Below are positions 26,361-35,848 of a DNA stretch of 64,000 nt, piece after piece. The first letter of the stretch is position 1, and each line of letters opens with the position of its first letter. Source of the stretch: Clostridiales bacterium. GTDB taxonomy: Bacteria; Bacillota; Clostridia; Christensenellales; Aristaeellaceae. The translations under genes were made by a program, and so were the position numbers. The notes below the pieces were generated by a model. The model had not been told where the DNA came from and made no database searches. It worked only from the letters and a program-made list of their open reading frames with translations. The DNA lies in assembly GCA_015056155.1 (NCBI GenBank), contig SVGU01000001.1, positions 1 to 64,000 of the forward strand. Direction: 5' to 3'.

Positions 26361-27533
26361 ATGAATTGTGTTGACATTTTTTGCGGAACGTACCGGCATG
26401 AGCCGACGGAGGTTGTCTTTTGCCCCTACCGCATCTGCCCGATGGGCGCGCATGTGGATCATCAGTATGGCCTGATCACGGGCCTGGCGATCGACAAGGG
26501 CGTGCACATCGCCTACGGTCCGAAGAAGAACGGCGTGATCGAGCTGTCCTCGATGCAGTTCGACCGGCGCGCGCAGTGGCACATTGCGCAGGTCCCCGAG
26601 CGCCCCACCGGCGACTGGGCGGACTATCTGCGCGGCGCCACCTGGGCGCTGGCGAAGCACTACCCGCTGCGCCTGGGCCTGTGCGGCGTGATCGAGGGCA
26701 CGATGCCCATCGGCGGATTGTCCTCCTCGGCGGCGGTGATCATCGCGTTCCTGTGCGCGCTGTGCCGCGTCAACGGCATCCGGCTGGACCAGCAGGAGAT
26801 CATCCAGATCGCGCTGGAGGCGGAGAAGGACTATGTCGGCGTGTCCGTGGGCACGCTGGACCAGAGCTGCGAGGTGCTGTCGAAGAAGAATCACCTGCTG
26901 TATCTGGACACCGGCAGCGGTCAGTATGAGCTGATCCCCCAGCATCCGGACATGAAGCCCTACCGCATTGCCATCTTCTTCAGCGGCATCGAGCGCAACC
27001 TGGCGGGCAGCAAGTTCAACATGCGCGTGGACGAGGCGAAGTCCGCCGCCTATGCGCTCATGGCCTACGCCGGCATGGAGTACGGCAAGTTCAAGGAGGC
27101 GCGGCTGCGCGACGTGCCGGTGGAGGTGTTCCGGGAGCACGGGCATCGCCTGCCGGACAACTGGCGCAAGCGCGCGGAGCATTTCTACACCGAGTTTGAC
27201 CGCGTGCAGCGCGGCGCGGAGGCGTGGCGCCGCGGCGATATCGAGGAGTACGGCCGTCTGTCCTTCCAGAGCGGACATTCCTCCATCTACAACTGGGAGA
27301 CCGGCTCGGACGAGCTGCGGACGCTGTATGAGATCATGGCCCGGACGGACGGCGTGTATGGCGGCCGTTTCTCCGGCGCGGGCTTCAAGGGCTGCTGCAT
27401 GGCGCTGATCGATCCGGCCTATGCGGAGTCGATCGAGAAGCAGGTGGGCGAGGCGTACCTGAAGGCCTTCCCGGAACTCAAGGGCCGCTATTCCTTCCAC
27501 CTGTGCGACAGCGCCGACGGCGTTTCCCTGTAA
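26361..27533 (+). CDS. Divergent GalK-like GHMP sugar kinase
   Basis: CPYRICPMGAHVDHQYG, GTMPIGGLSSSAAV, FSGAGFKGCCMA. Confidence 0.85.
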   Translation: MNCVDIFCGTYRHEPTEVVFCPYRICPMGAHVDHQYGLITGLAIDKGVHIAYGPKKNGVIELSSMQFDRRAQWHIAQVPERPTGDWADYLRGATWALAKHYPLRLGLCGVIEGTMPIGGLSSSAAVIIAFLCALCRVNGIRLDQQEIIQIALEAEKDYVGVSVGTLDQSCEVLSKKNHLLYLDTGSGQYELIPQHPDMKPYRIAIFFSGIERNLAGSKFNMRVDEAKSAAYALMAYAGMEYGKFKEARLRDVPVEVFREHGHRLPDNWRKRAEHFYTEFDRVQRGAEAWRRGDIEEYGRLSFQSGHSSIYNWETGSDELRTLYEIMARTDGVYGGRFSGAGFKGCCMALIDPAYAESIEKQVGEAYLKAFPELKGRYSFHLCDSADGVSL

Positions 27534-27562
27534 GCACCTGATCATCGCTTGCCAAGGAGGCA

Positions 27563-28306
27563 ATGAGCATGAAATGTCTGATCCTTGCGGCGGGCTATGC
27601 GACCCGCCTGTATCCCCTGACGGAGAATTTCCCCAAGCCGCTGCTGAAGGTGGGGGAGAAGACCATCCTGGACTGGCTGGTGGACGATATCGACACGGCC
27701 GGGCTGGTGGATGAGTACGTCGTGATCTCCAACCACAAGTTCGCGCCCCATTTTGACGAGTGGGCCGCGACCAAGGCGCAGAAGGTGACGGTCGTGGATG
27801 ACGGCACCAGCAGCAACGAGACCCGTCTGGGCGCGGTGAAGGACATCCAGTTCGCCATCGAGAAGCTCGGGCTGGACGACGACATGCTGGTCATCGCCGG
27901 CGACAACGTGCTGGATTTCTCGCTGACGAAGTTTGTCGCCTATGCGCAGCAGAAGGGCACCTCCTGCGTGATGCGCTACCATGAGCCGAGCGAAAAGAAG
28001 CTGCAAAAGTGCGGCGTGGCGCTGGTGGATGATAACGACCTGATCCTCTCCCTGGAGGAGAAGCCCGCCGAGCCGAAGTCCCACTGGGCGACGCCCCCCT
28101 TCTATTTCTACACGCGGAAGGACGCGCAGCTGGTGAAGGTCGGCATTGACGAGGGCTGCGGCACCGACGCGCCCGGCAGCTACATCGCCTGGCTCTGCAC
28201 CCAGACGCCCGTGCACTCCATGGAGATGCCCGGCAGCCGCTACGACATCGGCAACCTGGAGAGCTACGAGCAGGTGCAGGCGACCTACAGGGGGATCAAC
28301 AAGTGA
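27563..28306 (+). CDS. Sugar-1-phosphate nucleotidyltransferase
   Basis: MKCLILAAGYATRLYPLTENFPKPLLKVGEKTILD. Confidence 0.9.
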   Translation: MSMKCLILAAGYATRLYPLTENFPKPLLKVGEKTILDWLVDDIDTAGLVDEYVVISNHKFAPHFDEWAATKAQKVTVVDDGTSSNETRLGAVKDIQFAIEKLGLDDDMLVIAGDNVLDFSLTKFVAYAQQKGTSCVMRYHEPSEKKLQKCGVALVDDNDLILSLEEKPAEPKSHWATPPFYFYTRKDAQLVKVGIDEGCGTDAPGSYIAWLCTQTPVHSMEMPGSRYDIGNLESYEQVQATYRGINK

Positions 28307-28677
28307 TCACGGGGCTGCATCATATCGCGATCCTTGCGTCTGAGAAGGCGAGGACGCTGGCGTTCTATGAGGCGCTGGGCTTCCGGGTGACGGCGTGCCA
28401 TCCGCGGCCGGAGCGGCGGGACGAGATCGTGTTCATGGAGGCCGCCGGCGTGACGCTGGAGGTCTTCGTGTCCGCAGGGAATCCGCCGCGCGTCTCCGGC
28501 CCGGAGGCGTATGGGCTGCGTCACGCGGCCTTCGCGGTCCAGGATGCGGCTTTCGCCCGGGAGACGCTGCTGCAGGCCGGGTATGCCCCCGAGCCGCTGC
28601 GGCAGGACGCCATCAACGGCCGGGCGATGTTCTTCATCAAGGATCCCGATGGGCTGCCCATCGAAATACATGAATGA
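28303..28677 (+). CDS. VOC (glyoxalase) family protein
   Basis: LHHIAILASEKARTLAFYEALGF...FFIKDPDGLPIEIHE; GTG start overlapping previous stop. Confidence 0.85.
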   Translation: MITGLHHIAILASEKARTLAFYEALGFRVTACHPRPERRDEIVFMEAAGVTLEVFVSAGNPPRVSGPEAYGLRHAAFAVQDAAFARETLLQAGYAPEPLRQDAINGRAMFFIKDPDGLPIEIHE

Positions 28678-28687
28678 GGTGTCAGCA

Positions 28688-29743
28688 ATGGTTGAATTCA
28701 ATGTGAGCCTGACGGGCAAGACGATCCTCGTCACCGGCGCGGCGGGCTTTATCGGCGCGAATCTGGTGCGCCGCCTGTATGAGATGGCCGAGGGCATCAC
28801 CGTCATCGGTCTGGACAGCGTGAACGATTACTATGACGTGTCTCTGAAGGAGTACCGCCTGCAGGAGCTGGCGAAGTTTGATACCTTCACCTTCATCAAG
28901 GGCAACCTGGCCGACAAGGAGCTGATCGACCGCATTTTCGCGGAGTACAAGCCGGCCATCGTCGTGAACCTCGCCGCGCAGGCGGGCGTGCGCTACTCCA
29001 TCACCAACCCCGGCGCGTACATCGAGGCGAACCTGATCGGCTTCTACAACATCCTCGAGGCCTGCCGCCACAACCCGGTGGAGCATCTGGTGTACGCCTC
29101 CTCCTCCTCCGTGTACGGCACGAACAAGAAGATCCCCTATTCCACCGACGACAAGGTGGACAACCCCGTCAGCCTCTACGCCGCGACGAAGAAGTCCAAT
29201 GAGCTGATGGCCCATGCCTATTCCAAGCTCTACAACATTCCCTCCACGGGTCTGCGCTTCTTCACCGTCTACGGCCCCGCCGGCCGCCCGGACATGGCGT
29301 ATTTCGGCTTCACCAACAAGCTCCTGAAGGGCGAGACTATCCAGATCTTCAACTACGGCAACTGCCAGCGCGACTTCACCTACGTGGACGATATCGTCAC
29401 GGGCGTGGTGAACATCATGCAGCATGCGCCGGAGAAGGCCACGGGCGAGGACGGGCTGCCCCTGCCGCCCTACATGGTCTACAACATCGGCAACAACAGC
29501 CCGGAGAACCTGCTGGACTTCGTGGACATCCTGCAGCAGGAACTGATCCGCGCGGGCGTGCTGCCGGAGGATTACGACTTTGAGGCGCACAAGGAGCTGG
29601 TGCCCATGCAGCCCGGCGACGTGCCTGTCACCTATGCGGACGTGACCGCCCTGGAGCGGGACTTCGGCTTCAAGCCCTCTACCTCCCTGCGCGAGGGCCT
29701 GCGGAAGTTCGCCGAATGGTACAAGGCGTTCTACAAGGTCTGA
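28688..29743 (+). CDS. NAD-dependent epimerase (UDP-glucuronate 4-epimerase-like)
   Basis: ILVTGAAGFIGANLVRRLYE, NLAAQAGVRYSI, SSSSVYG, RFFTVYGPAGRPDMA. Confidence 0.88.
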   Translation: MVEFNVSLTGKTILVTGAAGFIGANLVRRLYEMAEGITVIGLDSVNDYYDVSLKEYRLQELAKFDTFTFIKGNLADKELIDRIFAEYKPAIVVNLAAQAGVRYSITNPGAYIEANLIGFYNILEACRHNPVEHLVYASSSSVYGTNKKIPYSTDDKVDNPVSLYAATKKSNELMAHAYSKLYNIPSTGLRFFTVYGPAGRPDMAYFGFTNKLLKGETIQIFNYGNCQRDFTYVDDIVTGVVNIMQHAPEKATGEDGLPLPPYMVYNIGNNSPENLLDFVDILQQELIRAGVLPEDYDFEAHKELVPMQPGDVPVTYADVTALERDFGFKPSTSLREGLRKFAEWYKAFYKV

Positions 29744-29754
29744 TATCTGAAATT

Positions 29755-29799
29755 GCCCTGATGTGCCCTTCGCCTGCCGGCGCGCGCGTCAGGGCTTTG
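29755..29799 (+). terminator. Candidate intra-operon terminator
   Basis: GCCCTGA...TCAGGGC followed by tttgt. Confidence 0.5.
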
Positions 29800-29849
29800 T
29801 GCCACCCGGAAAAATCGCAGCAAGAACAATGTACAGAGGGGATACCGCC

Positions 29850-32747
29850 ATGTCCAACAAGTACGCATCGCTGTTTCAGCAGCAATCCTATCAAGACGCA
29901 TGGATGACGCATGTGCAGACGCTGAAGGGACGTTTTCCCGTGTGGGATTACATCATCCTGACGGCCTCCAACGAGGATCAGGCGCGGGCGTACCGCGAGC
30001 AGATCGACTACCGCCTGCGCGGCGGCTGCCTGCCGGCGCAGACCCATTATGCGGTGCTGCCGGACCGGGACGGCCTGCGCGTGGGCAGCGGCGGCGCGAC
30101 GCTGGGCGTGATCCGCTATGTGCATGAGCATGCGGGCACCTTCCGCGGCAAGCGGCTGCTGGTCATCCATTCCGGCGGCGACAGCAAGCGCGTCCCGCAG
30201 TATTCCGCCTGCGGCAAGCTCTTTTCGCCGGTGCCGCGCCTGCTGCCCGACGGGCGGCGCTCGACGCTCTTTGACGAGTTCATCATCGCCATGAGCGGCG
30301 TGGCGGCGCGTATCAACGACGGCATGCTCGTCTGCTCGGGCGATGTGCTGCTGCTGTTCAACCCGCTGCAGATCGACTTCTACTCCCGGGGCGCGGCGGC
30401 GCTGTCCATCAAGGAGGACGTGCAGACCGGTAAGGACCACGGCGTGTGGCTCAAGGGCGCGGGGGACGATGTGCAGGCCTTCCTGCACAAGCAGTCCGTG
30501 GAGACCCTGCAGGCCCGCGGCGCGGTGGACGAGCGCGGCAACGTGGACATCGACACCGGCTCGGTGATCTTCGATGCGAACATGCTCGAGAGCCTCTGGG
30601 GCCTGATCGACACGCCGGAGAAGTACGACGCGCTGGTCAATGAGCAGGCGCGGCTGTCCTTCTATGCGGATTTCCAGTACCCCCTGTCCGAGGAGGCCAC
30701 GCTGGAGAAATTCTATCTGGAGAAGCCGGAGGGGGATTTCACCCCGGAGCTGAAGCGCGGCCGCGAGCTGCTGTGGGAGGCGCTGCGCCCCTACCGGCTG
30801 AAGCTGATCCGACTGTCCCCGGCGTCCTTCATCCATTTCGGCACCAGCAGCGAGCTTCGCAGCCTGATGGCCGAGGGCGTGGACAGCTATGACTGCCTCG
30901 GCTGGGCGCGCCGGGTCAACTGCAACCGCGAGTGCCCGGATTTCGCCGCCAGCAACAGCTACATTTCCGCCCGTGCGCAGATCGGCGCGGGCTCCTATGT
31001 GGAGGACAGCTACATCCATCACGGCTCCGTGGTGGGGGAGGGCTGCATCGTTTCCGGCGTGACGCTGGACGGGCAGACGGTTCCTGCGGGGGCTGCGCTG
31101 CATGGCCTGAAGCTGCGGGACGGCCGCTTTGTCGTGCGGATGTACGGCGTGGCGGAGAATCCGAAGGAGCCGGCGGTGTTCGGACGGACGCTGCCCACCG
31201 CGCTTTGGGAGGCGCCCATTTACCCCGTGCGCGGAAGCATCCGCGAGGCCGTGGATGCGACGCTGGCCGCCTGCGAGGCCGGCTTCCCCGGCGGCGGGGA
31301 TTGCCTGTCCCTGAAGGACAGCTTCAACCTCGCGGATACCTCGGCCATCATCGACTGGCAGGAGCGCCTGGACGACAAGATCAAGGTGGAGAGCCTGCTG
31401 GCCGCCATCGACGCCCGCGCGCCGCTGGACGAGGCGGTGCAGGTCTTCCGCGGCCGCCTCAGCCCCCGGGCGGAGCGCATGCTCCTTCAGGAGGCGCAGC
31501 GGCTGGATGAATCGCAGATGCAGCCCTTCGGCCGGAAGATCCGCATCTACTATGCGCTGGCGAAGCTGTCCGGGAAGGAAGAATACACCGGCGGCTGCTT
31601 CGGGACGATCTGCAGCGCGATCCTTGCCGACGCGGTGAACGGCGTGGCATGGGACAAGGAAGCGCGCATCGCGGAGGACGAGGTGGTCGTGCGCCTGCCC
31701 GTGCGCGTCAACTGGGGCGGCGGCTGGAGCGACACGCCTCCCTATTGCATGGAGCACGGCGGAACGGTGCTGAACGCCGCAGTCTCCCTCAACGGCGAGC
31801 TGCCGGTGGAGGCGGTCGTGCGCCGGGCAGAGACGGGGAAGATCATCCTCACCAGCGCGGACAACGGCTCCTATCAGGAATTCGATGACATCGAGCGCCT
31901 GCAGGACAGCTCGAACCCCTACGATCCCTTCGCCCTGCACAAGGCGGCGCTGATCGCCTGCGGGGTGATCCCGTACCGGGAGAAGATCTCCGTGCAGGAG
32001 ATCACCGAGCGCCTGGGCGGCGGCGTGTACCTGTCCACGCAGGTGATGGGTATCCCGCGCGGCAGCGGTCTGGGCACGTCCTCCATCCTTGCGGGCGCGT
32101 GCGTCAAGGCGATCATGCGCTTCCTCGGCAAAACGCCAACGGAGAACGAACTGTACAACCGCGTGCTGTGCATGGAGCAGATCATGTCCACCGGCGGCGG
32201 CTGGCAGGACCAGGTCGGCGGTCTGGCCCCCGGCATCAAGATGGTCACCAGCGAGCCCGGCATGCACCAGGTCATCACCTGCACGCCCCTGCGGATGACC
32301 GAGGCGGCGAAGGCGGAGCTGAACGAGCGCTTCTGCCTGATCTACACCGGACAGCGCCGACTGGCCCGGAACCTCCTGCGCGAGGTGGTGGGCCGCTACA
32401 TTTCCAGCACGCCCGACGCCCTCGCGGTGCTGGAGACGATCCAGCGCCTGGCCGTCCTGATGCGCTATGAGCTGGAAAAGGGCAACATCGACGGCTTTGC
32501 ACGCCTCCTCAGCGAGCACTGGGAGCAGTGCAAGATCCTCGATTCCGGCTGCACCAACACCTGCATCGACCAGATGATCAACGCCGTCAGCGACCTCGTC
32601 GCGGGCCACTTCATCTGCGGCGCGGGCGGCGGCGGCTTCCTGCAGGTGGTGCTGAAGAAGAGCGTGACCCCCGCGCAGCTGCAGGAGCGGCTGTATGAGG
32701 TCTTCCAGGACAGCGGCGCCTGCGTGTGGCGCTGTGCGCTGGTATAA
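29850..32747 (+). CDS. fkp: Bifunctional L-fucokinase / GDP-L-fucose pyrophosphorylase
   Basis: 965 aa: N-terminal fucose-1-P guanylyltransferase-like (SGGDSKRVPQYSACGKLFSP), C-terminal GHMP kinase (VNWGGGWSDTPPYCMEHGG, GIPRGSGLGTSSILAGA, CGAGGGGF). Confidence 0.9.
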   Translation: MSNKYASLFQQQSYQDAWMTHVQTLKGRFPVWDYIILTASNEDQARAYREQIDYRLRGGCLPAQTHYAVLPDRDGLRVGSGGATLGVIRYVHEHAGTFRGKRLLVIHSGGDSKRVPQYSACGKLFSPVPRLLPDGRRSTLFDEFIIAMSGVAARINDGMLVCSGDVLLLFNPLQIDFYSRGAAALSIKEDVQTGKDHGVWLKGAGDDVQAFLHKQSVETLQARGAVDERGNVDIDTGSVIFDANMLESLWGLIDTPEKYDALVNEQARLSFYADFQYPLSEEATLEKFYLEKPEGDFTPELKRGRELLWEALRPYRLKLIRLSPASFIHFGTSSELRSLMAEGVDSYDCLGWARRVNCNRECPDFAASNSYISARAQIGAGSYVEDSYIHHGSVVGEGCIVSGVTLDGQTVPAGAALHGLKLRDGRFVVRMYGVAENPKEPAVFGRTLPTALWEAPIYPVRGSIREAVDATLAACEAGFPGGGDCLSLKDSFNLADTSAIIDWQERLDDKIKVESLLAAIDARAPLDEAVQVFRGRLSPRAERMLLQEAQRLDESQMQPFGRKIRIYYALAKLSGKEEYTGGCFGTICSAILADAVNGVAWDKEARIAEDEVVVRLPVRVNWGGGWSDTPPYCMEHGGTVLNAAVSLNGELPVEAVVRRAETGKIILTSADNGSYQEFDDIERLQDSSNPYDPFALHKAALIACGVIPYREKISVQEITERLGGGVYLSTQVMGIPRGSGLGTSSILAGACVKAIMRFLGKTPTENELYNRVLCMEQIMSTGGGWQDQVGGLAPGIKMVTSEPGMHQVITCTPLRMTEAAKAELNERFCLIYTGQRRLARNLLREVVGRYISSTPDALAVLETIQRLAVLMRYELEKGNIDGFARLLSEHWEQCKILDSGCTNTCIDQMINAVSDLVAGHFICGAGGGGFLQVVLKKSVTPAQLQERLYEVFQDSGACVWRCALV

Positions 32748-32759
32748 AAACTCAATCAT

Positions 32760-32812
32760 CGCGCTGCGATGTCCCTGCTGCGGAGTGCTCTTGCGCAGGG
32801 GCATCCGGCGCG
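32760..32812 (+). terminator. Hairpin after fkp
   Basis: CGCGCtGCGATGTCCCTG...CAGGGGCATCCGGCGCG. Confidence 0.6.
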
Positions 32813-32910
32813 ATTTATGCGTCCGGAAAATACCCGCAGAATACGATCAGAACTGCAGCAAATCGACCGGGAAATGCATAAATGATAAAGATGAATTGGA
32901 TGAGATTATG

Positions 32911-32939
32911 TTGACGCATGATTGATTAGATGGTATAAT
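32911..32939 (+). promoter_or_regulatory. Sigma-A promoter of second EPS transcription unit
   Basis: TTGACG-17 bp-TATAAT in an AT-rich island, ~160-nt leader before GTG 33100. Confidence 0.85.
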
Positions 32940-33099
32940 TTATAAGGATTACTATGCCAATGATTCTCAGAGATTGGTTCTCTGTTCCACTGGTACAGCC
33001 GCGCGGATACGTCCGCAGACGATCGAATGTCAGGGCAGCGTGCAGGGGTCTGCAATCTGCCGGAGATGATTACCTCACGGTGATAGGAGAGAGGAAATC

Positions 33100-35217
33100 G
33101 TGGATAAGATCAAACAGATTTTCAAGAGTGCAGCAAGGGACTGGTGGATCGCTGCGCTGGATATCGTCGCGGTCAACGCGGCGTATTTTCTGGCGCTGCT
33201 GATCCGCTTCTATGTCAATTTTGAGTTCCGCCCGACGGTCACCTTCTATCTGACCGATTTCGCGACCTTTGCGCCCTTCTACACGGTCCTGTGTCTGGTC
33301 GTGTTCGCCGCCTTCCACCTCTACGGCGGCATGTGGAAGTACGCGGGCCTCAACGACCTGAACCGCATCATCGCTGCCTCTGCGGCGACGACGGTCATCC
33401 AGGTGCTGGGCACGATGCTGACCGTGGGCCGCATGCCCGTGACCTACTACTTCATCGGCACGCTGATCCAGTTCGTGCTGATCGCGTCGATCCGCTTCGG
33501 CTACCGCTTCCTGCTGGTGGAGCAGAAAAAGCTCGCGAACCGCCGGAAGACCGGCGCTGCGACGATGGTCATCGGCGCGGGCGAGGCCGGCCGGTTCATG
33601 ATCCGCAACCTGGAGGAGAGCACGTCCTACCAGCCCGTGTGCGTGCTGGATGTGAAGAACGTCTCCCGCGGCCGGATGATGAACGGTATCCCGGTGTGCG
33701 GCGGCATGGACGACCTGGAGCGACTGCTGGACAAGTTCGGCATCAAGTGCGTCTTCATCGCCGAGCCCCTGCTGCAGCCGGAGATCAAGGAGCAGATCAC
33801 CCGCCTGTGCAGCGAGCGCAAGCTCGAAATGCAGGACCTGGGCTACTCCTTCTACATGAACGAAAGCGAGGCGGAGGTCCCCGCGAAGGCGATCGAGGCG
33901 ACCAGCGTGAAGCCCGACGGCAAGCGCGCCATCCCCTTCAGCCCCCCGGACATCAGCGAGAGCGAGATCTCCGAGGCGGTGGAGGCCATGCGTTCCGGCT
34001 GGATCACTACCGGCCCCCGCACGAAGCTGCTGGAGCGCCGCCTGGCGGCCTTCATCGACACCGGCTGCGTGGACGTCGAGGCAGGCGATGAGTACAGCAA
34101 CCGCGTGGTCTGCCTGAACTCCGCCACGGCGGCGGAGGAACTGAACCTGCGCGTGCTGGGCGTGGGCCCGGGCGACGAGGTGATCGTGCCCGCCTTCACC
34201 TACACGGCCTCTGCGTCCGCGGCGATCCACTGCGGCGCGACGGTGAAGTTCGTCGATATCCAGAAGGACGGCGACAGCGTCACTCACATGCCCGAGATGG
34301 ATTACGAAGCGCTGGAAAAGGCCATCACCCCGAAGACCAAGGCGATCATCACCGTCGATCTGGCGGGCATCGTCTGCGATTATGAGCGCGTGTTCGACAT
34401 CGTGGAGCGCAGGAAGAACCTGTTCACGCCCATCGAGTCTGACGGCACGCCCCTGCGTGACCTTTCCTCCCGCATCCAGAAGGCGCTGGGCCGCGTGGCG
34501 GTCATTTCCGACTGCGCGCACGGTCTGGGCGCATCCCGCGTGTTCCGGGGCGAGAAGAAGTACGCCGGCGCCATCGCGGACATGACCTCCTTCAGCTTCC
34601 ACGCGGTGAAGAACTTCACCACCGCCGAGGGCGGCGCGAGCGCGTGGCGTCCCTTCAATGGCGTGGACAACGCGGAGATCTACAAGATGTTCCAGCTGCT
34701 GTCCCTCCACGGCCAGAACAAGGACGCCCTGGCCAAGACGAAGCTGGGCGCGTGGGAGTACGACATCATCGGACCGTGGTACAAGTGCAACATGACGGAC
34801 ATCATGGCCGCCATCGGCCTGCGCCAGCTGGACCGCTATCCGGGTCTGCTGGAGCGCCGCGTGGAGATGATGAAGAAGTACGACGCGGTCTGCGACGAGC
34901 TGGGCGTGAGCCACCTGGTGCACCACACCGGTGACATGGACAGCTCCAACCACCTCTACATCGTCCGCATCCCCGGCGTCACGGCGGAGCAGCGCAACGA
35001 GATCATCGAGAAGATGGCCAAGCGCGGCGTGGCTACCAACGTCCACTACAAGCCCCTGCCCATGATGACGGCCTACGGCAAGGACTGCTCCGGCTATCCC
35101 AATGCCTACGATTACTACCATAACCTGATCACCCTGCCGCTGCACACGCTCCTGTCCGACGCGGATGTGGCGTATGTGTGCGACAACTTCCGCGAGGTCG
35201 TGAAGGAATACATCTGA
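33100..35217 (+). CDS. Fusion: CapD/FlaA1-type TM + Rossmann module :: DegT/DnrJ/EryC1/StrS aminotransferase
   Basis: N-terminal TM bundle and MVIGAGEAGRFMIRNL; C-terminal SGWITTGPRTKLLERRLAAF, CLNSATAAEELNLRVLGVGPGDEVIVPAFTYTASASA, SFSFHAVKNFTTAEGG. Confidence 0.9.
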   Translation: MDKIKQIFKSAARDWWIAALDIVAVNAAYFLALLIRFYVNFEFRPTVTFYLTDFATFAPFYTVLCLVVFAAFHLYGGMWKYAGLNDLNRIIAASAATTVIQVLGTMLTVGRMPVTYYFIGTLIQFVLIASIRFGYRFLLVEQKKLANRRKTGAATMVIGAGEAGRFMIRNLEESTSYQPVCVLDVKNVSRGRMMNGIPVCGGMDDLERLLDKFGIKCVFIAEPLLQPEIKEQITRLCSERKLEMQDLGYSFYMNESEAEVPAKAIEATSVKPDGKRAIPFSPPDISESEISEAVEAMRSGWITTGPRTKLLERRLAAFIDTGCVDVEAGDEYSNRVVCLNSATAAEELNLRVLGVGPGDEVIVPAFTYTASASAAIHCGATVKFVDIQKDGDSVTHMPEMDYEALEKAITPKTKAIITVDLAGIVCDYERVFDIVERRKNLFTPIESDGTPLRDLSSRIQKALGRVAVISDCAHGLGASRVFRGEKKYAGAIADMTSFSFHAVKNFTTAEGGASAWRPFNGVDNAEIYKMFQLLSLHGQNKDALAKTKLGAWEYDIIGPWYKCNMTDIMAAIGLRQLDRYPGLLERRVEMMKKYDAVCDELGVSHLVHHTGDMDSSNHLYIVRIPGVTAEQRNEIIEKMAKRGVATNVHYKPLPMMTAYGKDCSGYPNAYDYYHNLITLPLHTLLSDADVAYVCDNFREVVKEYI

Positions 35218-35227
35218 GGTGCTTTGC

Positions 35228-35848
35228 ATGTACAAGAAGTTTGGTAAGCGTCTGCTGGACATCGTGATTTCGCTGATCGCCCTGCCCTTTGTGGGTCTGG
35301 TGATCCTGATCTTCGCGCCCATCATCTACCTGACGGACAAGGGCCCGGTCTTCTACAACGCCCCCCGCCGCGGCATGAACGGCAAGAACTTCAAGATGTT
35401 CAAGCTGCGCTCGATGAAGGTGAATTCCCCCGTCCTCAAGAATGCGGACGGCTCCACCTACTCCGGCGACGATGATCCCCGCGTGACGAAGATCGGCCGG
35501 ATCATGCGCAAGCTGTCCATCGACGAGCTGCCGCAGATCCTCAACGTCCTGATCGGCGACATGAGCTTTGTCGGCCCCCGTCCGAATCTGGCGACCGGCA
35601 ACTACGCCGAGTTTGACGAGGTGCGCAAGAAGCGCCTGACCGTGCGTCCCGGCATCACCGGCTACTCCCAGGCGTACTTCCGCAATTCCATCACGCAGGA
35701 CGAGAAGTTCGCCAACGATTGCTACTATGTGGATCACCTGTCCTTCATCTTCGATGTGAAGATCCTGATCCAGACGGTGCTGAGCGTCGTTGGCTCCAAG
35801 AACATCAACTACAAGGAAAGCAACCAGAAGAAGGATGTGGCGCAGTGA
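35228..35848 (+). CDS. Priming sugar transferase (PglC-like monotopic phosphoglycosyl transferase)
   Basis: KRLLDIVISLIALPF, FKMFKLRSMK, SIDELPQILNVLIGDMSFVGPRP. Confidence 0.93.
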   Translation: MYKKFGKRLLDIVISLIALPFVGLVILIFAPIIYLTDKGPVFYNAPRRGMNGKNFKMFKLRSMKVNSPVLKNADGSTYSGDDDPRVTKIGRIMRKLSIDELPQILNVLIGDMSFVGPRPNLATGNYAEFDEVRKKRLTVRPGITGYSQAYFRNSITQDEKFANDCYYVDHLSFIFDVKILIQTVLSVVGSKNINYKESNQKKDVAQ

